Assembly: GCA_019117325.1 (NCBI GenBank)
Contig: DWZY01000303.1
Location: forward strand, 1-18,484
Direction: 5' to 3'
DNA: 18,484 bases
DNA from: Candidatus Brevibacterium intestinigallinarum
GTDB taxonomy: Bacteria; Actinomycetota; Actinomycetes; Actinomycetales; Brevibacteriaceae
In this document: positions 7,360-14,425 of the stretch, piece after piece
Position numbering within the stretch: position 1 is the stretch's first letter
Layout: each line of letters opens with the position of its first letter
Notes under the pieces: generated by a model
Told to the model about the DNA's origin: nothing
What the model saw: only the letters and a program-made list of their open reading frames with translations
Database searches by the model: none
Made by a program: the position numbers and the translations under genes

Positions 7360-8052
7360 TCAGCTGGGAGCATGCAGGTCCGGTCTCCCGTCCGGAGGGC
7401 CCGACCCCGGCGTCACCAGGCCTGATTCATACGCGAGGACCACCAGCTGCGCGCGGTCGCGCGCACCCGTCTTCGTCCGCAGCCGGCTCACATAGGTGCG
7501 CACCGTCTCCGGGCTGAGGAACAGCAGCGGTGCCACCTCCGCGTTCGTGAGCCCGCGCCCCACGAGGGCCAGGACCTGCGTCTCCCGCTCGCTCAGCCCG
7601 CTCACCATCTCCGGGCGGTGCGCCGCGAGTGCCGCCTGCCGGAACAGGATCGCCGTGAGCGACGGGTCCGCGATCGAATCACCGGAGGCGACGTCGCGGA
7701 TCGCCTGCCGCAGCCCGGGCCCGTCCACGTCCTTGAGCAGGTACCCGCTGGCACCGGCCCGCACGGCGGCCAGCACGTCCTCCTCCGTGTCGAACGTCGT
7801 GAGGACCAGGACCCGCACACCGCCGAGGTCGTGGTCCCGCGAGATCTGCTCGGTCGCCGCGATCCCGTCCACCAGCGGCATCCGGAGGTCCATGAGGACG
7901 ACATCCGGCCGGGTCCGGCGCACCACCGCGAGACCCTCCAACCCATCGCCCGCCTCGCCCACGACCTCGATGTCGCCGTCGCGGGAGGCGAGGAGCGCGA
8001 GTCCCGCGCGCACCAGCTCCTGGTCGTCGACCAGCACGATCCGGAGTGTCAT
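7360..8052 (-). CDS. NarL/FixJ-family response regulator
   Basis: The protein has 230 residues from ATG 8052, whose first bases overlap the kinase stop (ATGA), so the two are translationally coupled. The receiver domain (about 3-120) has the acidic pair Asp9-Asp10, phospho-acceptor Asp55 in VVLMDLRMP, Thr in VLVLTTFD, and Lys in YLLKDVDG. The C-terminal LuxR-type HTH (about 163-222) reads LSERETQVLALVGRGLTNAE followed by FLSPETVRTYVSRLRTKTGA. It should bind DNA after phosphorylation by the HisKA_3 kinase encoded just upstream. Likely targets are its own operon or the divergent membrane protein at 9532. Family assignment is certain; the stimulus is unknown. Confidence 0.93.
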   Translation of the reverse strand: MTLRIVLVDDQELVRAGLALLASRDGDIEVVGEAGDGLEGLAVVRRTRPDVVLMDLRMPLVDGIAATEQISRDHDLGGVRVLVLTTFDTEEDVLAAVRAGASGYLLKDVDGPGLRQAIRDVASGDSIADPSLTAILFRQAALAAHRPEMVSGLSERETQVLALVGRGLTNAEVAPLLFLSPETVRTYVSRLRTKTGARDRAQLVVLAYESGLVTPGSGPPDGRPDLHAPS

Positions 8053-9422
8053 GGGAGGTCTCCTGGGTCTGTCACCGGCAGGGCCGCGTCGACCACGAAG
8101 AGGTCCGGATGCTTCCGACCCCACGTGAGGGAGCCGCCCAGAGACCCGGCGTGGTCGCGCAGGCTGCGCAGTCCGGTCGAGTCCGGCGGAGTCCCATCCG
8201 TCTGACCGGTCACCCCGGTCGTCTCGCTCACACCGGTTTCCGGGCTCACGCCGGTTCCCCCGAGTACCACTGCATCCCCGCTCACGCCGTCATTCAGCAC
8301 CCGGATCCGCAGCTGCCCCGCTGCGTCGCCGGTCGACCCCGGAGCGCGGGACTGTGTGAGGGCGAGACCGATGTGGTCCGGCTGCGCGTGCCGCAGCGCG
8401 TTGGTCAGCGCCTCCCGTACGATCCGGACCGCTGCGGCATCGACGGAGGGCGGCAGCGGACCGTGGTCGCGCACGAGGTCGACGCTCACCCCGCCCGCGC
8501 GGATCCGGTCGAGGAGTGCGTCGAGACCGGCGAGCGAGTGCTCTGCGACGGGGGCGGTCGCGCCCGCCTCCTCGGCATCCCCGACTGAGCCCGCATCACG
8601 CGCGAGGCCCGCGTCGTCTGCGGACTCAGCCACGGCCTCGGCGCCGGTGCTGACCCGGGCCGGGGCACCGACAGCACGGACCGCACTGCGCAGCTGGTCG
8701 AGCGACCGGGAGGCCGCCTCCCGCAGATGCCGCGCGCTGACGCCGGCCGAGTGGTCGTCCGGCACCTGCTCGAGCACCGCGTTCGCGTGCAGCGACACGA
8801 TCGCCAGGGAATGGCCCAGGTCGTCGTGCAGTGCGCGGGCGATCCGGGTGCGGTCCTCCTCCTGGACGCGCTGCGCGCGGGCGAGCGCCGCCTGCGCGGC
8901 CATCCGCTCCGCGTCCGCCCGGCTGGCCTGCAGCGCGCGGCGGGTGCGGATGACCTCGGCCAGGGCGACGGCCAGGGCCACGAGGACGAGGTTGCTCAGC
9001 AGCTCGTAGCCCAGCACGGCCTCGGCGGAATCGCCGCCTCGGATCCGGAAGAACGAGGCGACCACGAACAGGAGACCGGCCGTCACCAGCGCGAACGTGC
9101 GATGTCCGGCCAGGGTGACGGCCGTGAGGATGACGAGCAGCGGCAGGATGACGCCGATGCTGGGCAGACCCACGGTGTAGTACGCGCAGACGGCGAGCGC
9201 GGCCAGCACCAGCGCGGTCCGGGGGATGCGATCGCGCACCAGGGTGAAGACGCCGAAGGACACGGCGAAGGCCACCGCGACAGCCAGGTAGGCGCCGCCG
9301 CGCTCCCCGGACCACCCCGTCGTCTCACCCCACAGGGCCAGGAACAGGACGGCGTTCGCGACCGCGACCGCGAACAGGATGCCCAGCGCCCGCGACCGGG
9401 GAGTGGTCTCCGTCGCGTCCAT
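8049..9422 (-). CDS. sensor histidine kinase, HisKA_3/NarL-partner type, with expanded linkers
   Basis: The protein has 457 residues from ATG 9422; a longer frame from 9533 is less likely, and TACGAT 6 nt upstream suggests a leaderless start. Five or six membrane helices fill residues about 11-155, with no large extracellular domain. A coiled segment leads to the DHp motif RIARALHDDLGHSLA with phospho-acceptor His199. The HATPase_c part shows the N-box REALTNALRHA (Asn341), the D-box-like LNDG (378-379), and a late G-box STGLRSLRDHAGSLGG (415-430). Two inserts are unusual: an Ala/Glu/Asp-rich linker at about 256-294, and a Gly/Thr-rich repeat at 385-413 between the D-like box and G-box, in the ATP-lid. 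The latter contains three 6-residue repeats. The family is certain; the signal is unknown. Confidence 0.9.
   Translation of the reverse strand: MDATETTPRSRALGILFAVAVANAVLFLALWGETTGWSGERGGAYLAVAVAFAVSFGVFTLVRDRIPRTALVLAALAVCAYYTVGLPSIGVILPLLVILTAVTLAGHRTFALVTAGLLFVVASFFRIRGGDSAEAVLGYELLSNLVLVALAVALAEVIRTRRALQASRADAERMAAQAALARAQRVQEEDRTRIARALHDDLGHSLAIVSLHANAVLEQVPDDHSAGVSARHLREAASRSLDQLRSAVRAVGAPARVSTGAEAVAESADDAGLARDAGSVGDAEEAGATAPVAEHSLAGLDALLDRIRAGGVSVDLVRDHGPLPPSVDAAAVRIVREALTNALRHAQPDHIGLALTQSRAPGSTGDAAGQLRIRVLNDGVSGDAVVLGGTGVSPETGVSETTGVTGQTDGTPPDSTGLRSLRDHAGSLGGSLTWGRKHPDLFVVDAALPVTDPGDLP
8202..8255 (-). repeat. three degenerate 18-bp repeats inside the kinase gene
   Basis: Reading on the minus strand, three consecutive 18-bp units begin ACCGG-N-GTGA and encode TGVSPE, TGVSET and TGVTGQ (kinase residues 390-407). 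They lie in the ATP-lid segment and expand it relative to ordinary HisKA_3 kinases. The units are in frame and seem to have arisen by tandem duplication. Confidence 0.75.
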
Positions 9423-9531
9423 GCCACCATCGTAGGGACCGGCGCGAAGACAGGGCATCGCTTCCGGGCGTACACGACTGTCGCCTGCGGAGGAACGCGG
9501 CAGCGCCGCCGGTCTCCGTAGCGTCGAGGGC
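9423..9531. promoter_or_regulatory. divergent promoter region with two leaderless -10 candidates
   Basis: Between the kinase ATG (9422) and the membrane-protein ATG (9532) are 109 bp. TACGAT on the minus strand (9429-9434) lies 6 nt before the kinase ATG, and TAGCGT (9519-9524) lies 7 nt before the other ATG. Neither gene has a usable Shine-Dalgarno sequence, so both may be transcribed without a leader. No clear -35 or operator was seen. Confidence 0.4.
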
Positions 9532-9987
9532 ATGGACGAGACACAGAATCCTCAGCAGCCCCAGACTCCCGCCACCGCCTCTGCCCAGACCCCCGCACCG
9601 CCCGGGCCGGACTACCGCCTGGCGATCGGACTGGGCGCGCTCACCCTCCTCTATCCGATCCTGAATATCGCCATCAACCTCCTGGGGATGGAGGGCACGA
9701 CCCGGGTGCCGGTAAACGCGTGGCTGTGGCTGGCGATCGGCGTCGTCTGGATCCTCGTGGGCTGGCTGACCTGCACGCCCCGCCCGTTCCTGACCCTGCT
9801 GGCGACGGGTATCGCGGGCGGGATGCTCACCTCGGCGCTGGTCATCGGCATCCAGCTGTTCACCTCCGGCGGTCCCGGACTGGCGACCGCACCGTTCGCG
9901 ATCGTCTCGATCCTCGCGATGCACGCGGCCGGCGGTGCGCTGTGCGGCCTCGTGGCATGGGGACTGCAGGCGGCGACCGGACGGTGA
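9532..9987 (+). CDS. small membrane protein of unknown function with four predicted helices
   Basis: This 151-residue protein is not recognised as a named family member. A Pro/Gln/Thr-rich N-terminus (residues 1-28) is followed by four hydrophobic segments at about 31-50, 63-80, 87-108 and 120-146, with short loops and no enzyme motif. It diverges from the HisKA_3 kinase by 109 bp, and its start also has a -10-like hexamer 7 nt upstream. A link to the two-component system (as target or accessory membrane partner) is a reasonable inference, not shown. A strong hairpin follows 7 nt after its stop, so it is probably monocistronic. Confidence 0.75.
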   Translation: MDETQNPQQPQTPATASAQTPAPPGPDYRLAIGLGALTLLYPILNIAINLLGMEGTTRVPVNAWLWLAIGVVWILVGWLTCTPRPFLTLLATGIAGGMLTSALVIGIQLFTSGGPGLATAPFAIVSILAMHAAGGALCGLVAWGLQAATGR

Positions 9988-9993
9988 CGCGGC

Positions 9994-10026
9994 CCGGCCG
10001 GGACGGTCCTGTCCGCGCCCGGCCGG
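9994..10026 (+). terminator. hairpin terminator after the small membrane protein
   Basis: CCGGCCGGG (9994-10002) pairs with CCCGGCCGG (10018-10026), and CGG (10004-10006) with CCG (10013-10015), around the loop TCCTGT. It begins 7 nt after the stop codon. No T-tract follows. Confidence 0.6.
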
Positions 10027-10096
10027 AGCGACCCCGCCCCTGACCTGCCGGAACCGCGCACATGACGTGACATGACCCCGGATGACGAGGTTGTGA

Positions 10097-10117
10097 CGCG
10101 CACGGCACGGGTGCGCG
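10097..10117. promoter_or_regulatory. inverted repeat upstream of the monooxygenase operon
   Basis: CGCGCAC (10097-10103) and GTGCGCG (10111-10117) form a perfect 7-bp inverted repeat around GGCACGG, about 120 bp upstream of the operon start. It follows a TTGTGA at 10091, and a TAGCCT (10129-10134) downstream could be a -10. The rest of 10027-10237 holds short hairpins such as GCTCCC-N5-GGGAGC before the ribosome site. I recognise no riboswitch here. Confidence 0.4.
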
Positions 10118-10237
10118 CAGCCCGTCCCTAGCCTCGAGACCGATCACCCCGGTCGTGCACCCACCCATGGGGCCGCGCCATCAGCGGAAGCGCTCCCTGG
10201 AGGGGAGCACCGGGATCAGTCCGAGGAGAGGACCGTC

Positions 10238-11530
10238 ATGAGCTCGACCCAGCAGTTCGACCGTGTCGCCGCACCCCTGCGGGAGGAGTTCGCGCGCGTC
10301 AGTGCCGGCGCCGTCGACCGGGAGCGTGCGCGCGAGCTGCCGCGCGCGGAGGTGGGCGCCCTGGCGACCGCGGGCTTCGGCGCGCTGCGCGTGCCCCAGG
10401 ATGCGGGAGGCGCGGGCCTCACCCTGCCGCAGGCCGCGACGCTGTGGAGGGAGGCCGCAGTTGCGGACTCGAACATCCCGCAGATCTTCCGCGGCCAGTT
10501 CGCGATCGTCGAGGACCGCCTCCACGCGACGGATGCGTCCCGCACCACCTGGTTCGACCGGTTCCTGTCCGGTGAGTTCGTGGGCAACGCCTGGAGCGAG
10601 ACCGGCCCCACGACCACGGCGGGATCGCTCACCCGGGTGACCCAGACCTCGGCGGGCCTGCGCCTGAGCGGACGGAAGTACTACACGACGGGCAGCATCT
10701 ACGCGCAGTGGACGGACGCGACGGCGACCGCGGACGACGGCTCGACGGTCGCCGTCCTCGTTCCCACCGACGCACCCGGCGTCACGATCTCCGACGACTG
10801 GGACGGCTTCGGGCAGAAGCTGACGGGCACCGGCACGATCGTCTTCGAGGACGTCCCGGTCGACCCGGCGAACGTCCTCACCCTCACAGACCGGTTCAGC
10901 TACCAGACCGCGCTCTACCAGCTGGTCCTGCTGTCCGTGCACGCCGGCATCGCCCGCCGCGCGGCGGATGACGCGGCACAGGCCGTCCGCGACCGCACCC
11001 GCGTGTACACGCACGGCCTGGCACCGCTGGCGCGGAACGACGGTCAGATCCTGGCCGTCATCGGGCAGGTCGAGTCCGCGGCGTTCGCGGCCGACGCGAT
11101 CGCGGACCGGGCGGCCCACGCGCTCCAGGCGGTCTCCGACCTTGAGACCCAGCGCGGCTCCGATGCACACCGGACGGCACTCGCGGACGCCGAGCTGGCG
11201 ACCGCGAAGGGCCAGGTCGTCCTCACGGAGCTGGTGCCCCGGGCGGCCAGTGCCCTCTTCGACGCCTTGGGGGCGTCTGGCACCAGCCAGGCACTGTCCC
11301 TGGACCGCCACTGGCGGAACGCGCGCACCGTGGGCTCGCACAACCCCGTCATCTACAAGCAGCGCATCATCGGCGACGCCGCCGTCAACGGCACCGACCC
11401 CGTCTACCTGTGGGACGTGGGCGTCTCTGCAGGTGGGGCAACCGATGCGGCAGGTGGGGCCACGGACCAGGCGACGACAGAGTCCGCGGGCCAGGAGCAG
11501 GACGCCGCGCGCGAGGCGGTGCGCGCATGA
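10238..11530 (+). CDS. acyl-CoA-dehydrogenase-fold flavin monooxygenase (DszC/SfnB-like)
   Basis: The protein has 430 residues from ATG 10238, with AGGAGAGG upstream. The acyl-CoA dehydrogenase fold is seen as an N-terminal helical domain (about 5-110, GFGALRVPQDAGGAGLTLPQ), a middle beta domain (about 115-215, LSGRKYYTTGSIYAQW and DWDGFGQKLTGTGTIVFEDV), and a C-terminal helical domain with HWRNARTVGSHNPVIYKQRI (about 362-381), the signature of DszC/SfnB-type monooxygenases rather than of fatty-acid enzymes. Members use FMNH2 from a separate reductase to oxidise sulfur compounds or related substrates. A tail (about 398-430) with AGGATDA/AGGATDQ repeats extends beyond the fold. Its stop overlaps the next start, so it is coupled to the LLM monooxygenase. 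Confidence 0.85.
   Translation: MSSTQQFDRVAAPLREEFARVSAGAVDRERARELPRAEVGALATAGFGALRVPQDAGGAGLTLPQAATLWREAAVADSNIPQIFRGQFAIVEDRLHATDASRTTWFDRFLSGEFVGNAWSETGPTTTAGSLTRVTQTSAGLRLSGRKYYTTGSIYAQWTDATATADDGSTVAVLVPTDAPGVTISDDWDGFGQKLTGTGTIVFEDVPVDPANVLTLTDRFSYQTALYQLVLLSVHAGIARRAADDAAQAVRDRTRVYTHGLAPLARNDGQILAVIGQVESAAFAADAIADRAAHALQAVSDLETQRGSDAHRTALADAELATAKGQVVLTELVPRAASALFDALGASGTSQALSLDRHWRNARTVGSHNPVIYKQRIIGDAAVNGTDPVYLWDVGVSAGGATDAAGGATDQATTESAGQEQDAAREAVRA
11429..11470 (+). repeat. 21-bp tandem duplication in the monooxygenase tail
   Basis: Two adjacent 21-bp units (11429-11449 and 11450-11470) begin GCAGGTGGGGC and encode AGGATDA and AGGATDQ. They extend the C-terminal tail of the DszC/SfnB-like protein in frame. 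Confidence 0.75.
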
Positions 11531-12954
11531 CGAAGCAGATCCGGTTCAACGCATTCGACATGAACTGCGTCGCCCACCAGTCACCCGGCCTGTGGCGGTA
11601 TCCGGGCGACCGGTCGTGGCAGTACAAGGACCTCGAGTACTGGCAGGACCTGGCCCGGATCGCCGAGCGCGGCCTCTTCGACGCGATCTTCATCGCGGAC
11701 GTGCTGGGCACCTACGACGTGTTCGGCGGCAACGACCTCGCCGCGATCCGCCAGGGCGCCCAGGTGCCGGTCAACGACCCCGTCCAGCTCGCGGCCATCG
11801 GCGCGGCGGTCACGGAGCACGTGGGCTTCGGGATCACCGCTGGCACCGCGTTCGAGCACCCCGTGCCCTTCGCCCGCCGGCTGTCCACCCTCGATCACCT
11901 CACGAAGGGCCGCGTGGGCTGGAACATCGTGACGGGCTACCTGCCGTCCGCCGCCCGGAACTTCGGGCAGACCGATCAGTTGACCCACGACGCGCGCTAC
12001 GACCACGCGGACGAATACCTCGAGGTGATCTACAAGCTGCTCGAGGGATCGTGGGAGGACGATGCCGTCGTGCGCGATGCGGAGTCCGGGGTGTTCGCGA
12101 TCCCGGAGAAGGTGCACCACATCGGGCATCACGGGACGCACTTCGATGTCCCGGGCATCCACCTGTCCGAGCCGTCGCCGCAACGCACCCCCGTCGTGTT
12201 CCAGGCGGGTGCCTCCCCGCGCGGCGTCGCCTTCGCGGCGCAGAACGCGGAGGCGATCTTCATCGGCGGCCCCACCCGCGACGCGGCGAAGTCCACAGTG
12301 CAGCGCATCCGCAGGGCGCTTGTCGATGCGGGCCGCGACCCCTATGACGCGAAGATCTACCTGCTCAGCTCCATCATCACAGACGAGACGGCAACCGGTG
12401 CTCGTGCGAAGCACCAGGACCTGCTGTCGTACGCGAGCGTCGAGGGCACGCAGGTGTTCTTCTCCGGCTGGCTGGGCGTCGACCTGTCGACCTACGACCT
12501 CGATGAGCCGCTGGGCAACGTGCAGTCGAACGCGATCCAGTCCGCACTCGAGGCGTTCCAGGGGCAGAACGAGGACGGGCGGACCTGGACCGTGCGAGAC
12601 ATCGTCAAGCTGGGCGGCGTGGGCGGACAGGGGCAGAACTTCATCGGCTCGCCGCAGGAGATCGCCGACACCCTTACCGACATCGTCGACTACACGGACG
12701 TCGACGGGTTCAACCTGGCGTACGCGACGACGCCGGGGACCTTCGAGGACGTCGCGGACCTCGTCGTGCCGGAGCTGCAGCGCCGGGGCGTCTACCAGGA
12801 GGAATACACGCCCGGCACGCTGCGCCACAAGCTGTTCGGCGCGGGCGATCGACTGCCGGATCACCACCGCGGAGCCCAGTACCGCGTGGGCGGTCCCCTC
12901 TCGACGATCGACGACTGGACGGACACCGGGCGACCGCGCCCCGCGGGCGGCTGA
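11527..12954 (+). CDS. LLM-class FMN-dependent monooxygenase, NtaA/SnaA/DszA family
   Basis: The protein has 475 residues from ATG 11527, which overlaps the upstream stop by 4 nt (ATGA). It begins IRFNAFDMNCVAHQSPGLWR and contains ERGLFDAIFIADVLGTYD (about 48-65), EHPVPFARRLSTLDHLTKGR (about 110-129), VGWNIVTGYLPSAARNFG (about 130-147), HDARYDHADEYLEV (about 154-167) and PVVFQAGASPRGVAFAAQNA (about 222-241), all characteristic of the NtaA/SnaA/DszA branch of bacterial-luciferase-like enzymes. These use reduced FMN and oxygen to cleave or hydroxylate sulfones, nitrilotriacetate or similar. Together with the DszC/SfnB-like neighbour it suggests sequential oxidation of an organosulfur compound. 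The real substrate is unknown and no flavin reductase gene lies in this window. Confidence 0.88.
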   Translation: MTKQIRFNAFDMNCVAHQSPGLWRYPGDRSWQYKDLEYWQDLARIAERGLFDAIFIADVLGTYDVFGGNDLAAIRQGAQVPVNDPVQLAAIGAAVTEHVGFGITAGTAFEHPVPFARRLSTLDHLTKGRVGWNIVTGYLPSAARNFGQTDQLTHDARYDHADEYLEVIYKLLEGSWEDDAVVRDAESGVFAIPEKVHHIGHHGTHFDVPGIHLSEPSPQRTPVVFQAGASPRGVAFAAQNAEAIFIGGPTRDAAKSTVQRIRRALVDAGRDPYDAKIYLLSSIITDETATGARAKHQDLLSYASVEGTQVFFSGWLGVDLSTYDLDEPLGNVQSNAIQSALEAFQGQNEDGRTWTVRDIVKLGGVGGQGQNFIGSPQEIADTLTDIVDYTDVDGFNLAYATTPGTFEDVADLVVPELQRRGVYQEEYTPGTLRHKLFGAGDRLPDHHRGAQYRVGGPLSTIDDWTDTGRPRPAGG

Positions 12955-12969
12955 TCCCGCGGCCGCGCC

Positions 12970-13058
12970 CTATGACACTTACAGATTACACCCGCATCCA
13001 TCAGTTGCCATTCAGGTAAACCCTCAGTTACTGTCTGCACATGCCAGTAGCAGACTGG
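12970..13058 (+). promoter_or_regulatory. amtB promoter and nitrogen-control candidate sites
   Basis: In a stretch AT-richer than its surroundings, TTGCCA (13005-13010) and TACTGT (13029-13034) with an 18-bp spacer make a good sigma-A-type promoter. GTAAAC (13016-13021) and GTTAC (13027-13031), 11 bp apart, resemble GlnR half-sites and fall inside the promoter. Upstream, CTAT-N7-ACAG (12970-12984) resembles an AmtR-type element and has a counterpart at gdhA. CCAGT-N5-ACTGG (13044-13058) is an inverted repeat in the leader. The regulator is not identified. Confidence 0.5.
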
Positions 13059-13086
13059 TGATCTGAGACCTCTTGAGGAGGGTGCG

Positions 13087-14424
13087 ATGACAACTGCTGA
13101 GATCTCCGCCGGCGACACTGCGTGGGTCCTCATCAGTGCGGCGCTCGTGCTGCTGATGACCCTGGGCCTGTCGTTCTTCTACGGCGGAATGGTGCGCGCG
13201 AAGAGCGTGCTGAACATGGTGATGATGTCCGTCGTGACGATGGGGATCGTGGGCGTCCTCTGGGTGCTGTTCGGCTTCTCCATGGTGTTCGGCGAGTCCT
13301 TCGGCGGCCTGGTGGGCAACCCCTTCGACTTCGCGGGGCTGACAGCCCTGCTGGGCCCTGACGCCGTCGTGGGGACCGTGCCCGCGCTGGCGTTCGTGGG
13401 CTTCCAGGCGGCCTTCGCGATCATCGCGGTCGCGCTGGTCAGCGGTGCGGTCGCGGACCGCATGAAGTTCTCCGCCTGGGTCGCCTTCGCGGCCGCCTGG
13501 GCCGTGCTCGTCTACTTCCCGGCGGCCCACTGGGTGTTCGCCGCGGACGGCGCCGTCTCTGAGACGGGCGGGTTCATCGCGAACACACTGGGTGCGATCG
13601 ACTTCGCGGGCGGGACCGCGATCCACATCAACGCGGGTGCGGCTGCGCTCGTCCTCGCCGTCATCCTGGGACCGCGGATCGGCCTGGGCTCGACCCCCAT
13701 GCGTCCCCACAACCTGCCCCTCGTCATGCTGGGCGCCGGCCTCCTCTGGTTCGGCTGGTTCGGCTTCAACGCGGGCTCCGCCCTGGCGGCCGACCACGTC
13801 GCAGCGCATGCCTGGGCCACGACCCTCGCGGCACCTGCGGCCGGCATGCTCGCGTGGCTGATCGTCGAGAAGATCCGCGACGGCCGACCCACGTCTCTGG
13901 GCGCGGCCTCGGGCATCGTGGCGGGCCTCGTGGGCATCACGCCCGCTGCGGCAGCGGTCAGCCCGATGGGCGCCCTGGTGATCGGCGCACTGTCCGGCGT
14001 GGGCTCCGCCCTGGCGATCGGGCTGAAGAACAAGCTGGGCTACGACGATTCACTCGACGTGGTGGGAGTCCACCTGGTAGCAGGCCTCATCGGCACCCTG
14101 GCGATCGGCTTCCTCGCCGACCCCGCCGCCCCCGCCGAGGCGCAGGGCCTCCTGTACGGCGGTGGCTTCGAGCTGCTGGGCATCGAGGCGCTGAGCTCCC
14201 TGGCCGTGCTGGTCTACAGCCTCGTCATGACGACCATCATCGCGCTGATCCTCCGCGCACTCATGGGCGGCCTGCGGGTCACCGCCCGCGAGGAGTCCTC
14301 CGGCATCGATGTGGCCGCCCACGCAGAGTCCGGCTACGACTACTCGCAGACGCCGCTCACCGCGCGGAGCGTGACGCGCAGCGTCGTCATCCCCCAGCCC
14401 GTGCCCACGCAGGAGGTGAAGTGA
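13087..14424 (+). CDS. amtB: ammonium transporter AmtB
   Basis: The protein has 445 residues from ATG 13087, with GAGGAGG upstream. It has about 11 membrane segments in the Amt/Mep/Rh fold. The N-terminal SFFYGGMVRAKSVLNMVMMS and the signature DFAGGTAIHINAGAAALVL are present. The twin pore histidines are His180 (TAIHINAG) and His329 (GVHLVAG). Aromatic pore residues lie in FVGFQAAFAI (103-112) and WFGWFGFNAGSA (221-232). The cytoplasmic tail (about 396-445) is longer than the minimal Amt tail and ends VVIPQPVPTQEVK. It takes up ammonium across the cytoplasmic membrane under nitrogen limitation and is gated by PII. glnK follows after 1 nt, so the two are co-translated. Confidence 0.95.
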   Translation: MTTAEISAGDTAWVLISAALVLLMTLGLSFFYGGMVRAKSVLNMVMMSVVTMGIVGVLWVLFGFSMVFGESFGGLVGNPFDFAGLTALLGPDAVVGTVPALAFVGFQAAFAIIAVALVSGAVADRMKFSAWVAFAAAWAVLVYFPAAHWVFAADGAVSETGGFIANTLGAIDFAGGTAIHINAGAAALVLAVILGPRIGLGSTPMRPHNLPLVMLGAGLLWFGWFGFNAGSALAADHVAAHAWATTLAAPAAGMLAWLIVEKIRDGRPTSLGAASGIVAGLVGITPAAAAVSPMGALVIGALSGVGSALAIGLKNKLGYDDSLDVVGVHLVAGLIGTLAIGFLADPAAPAEAQGLLYGGGFELLGIEALSSLAVLVYSLVMTTIIALILRALMGGLRVTAREESSGIDVAAHAESGYDYSQTPLTARSVTRSVVIPQPVPTQEVK

Positions 14425-14425
14425 G

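Noticed and set aside
10027..10237. Riboswitch upstream of the monooxygenase operon
   Set aside because: Several small hairpins are present, but I could not match any SAM, cobalamin or other known consensus.
11581..12867. Long minus-strand ORF (about 428 codons) opposite the LLM monooxygenase
   Set aside because: Shadow of a strongly conserved gene; Arg/Val/Asp-rich composition and no family features.
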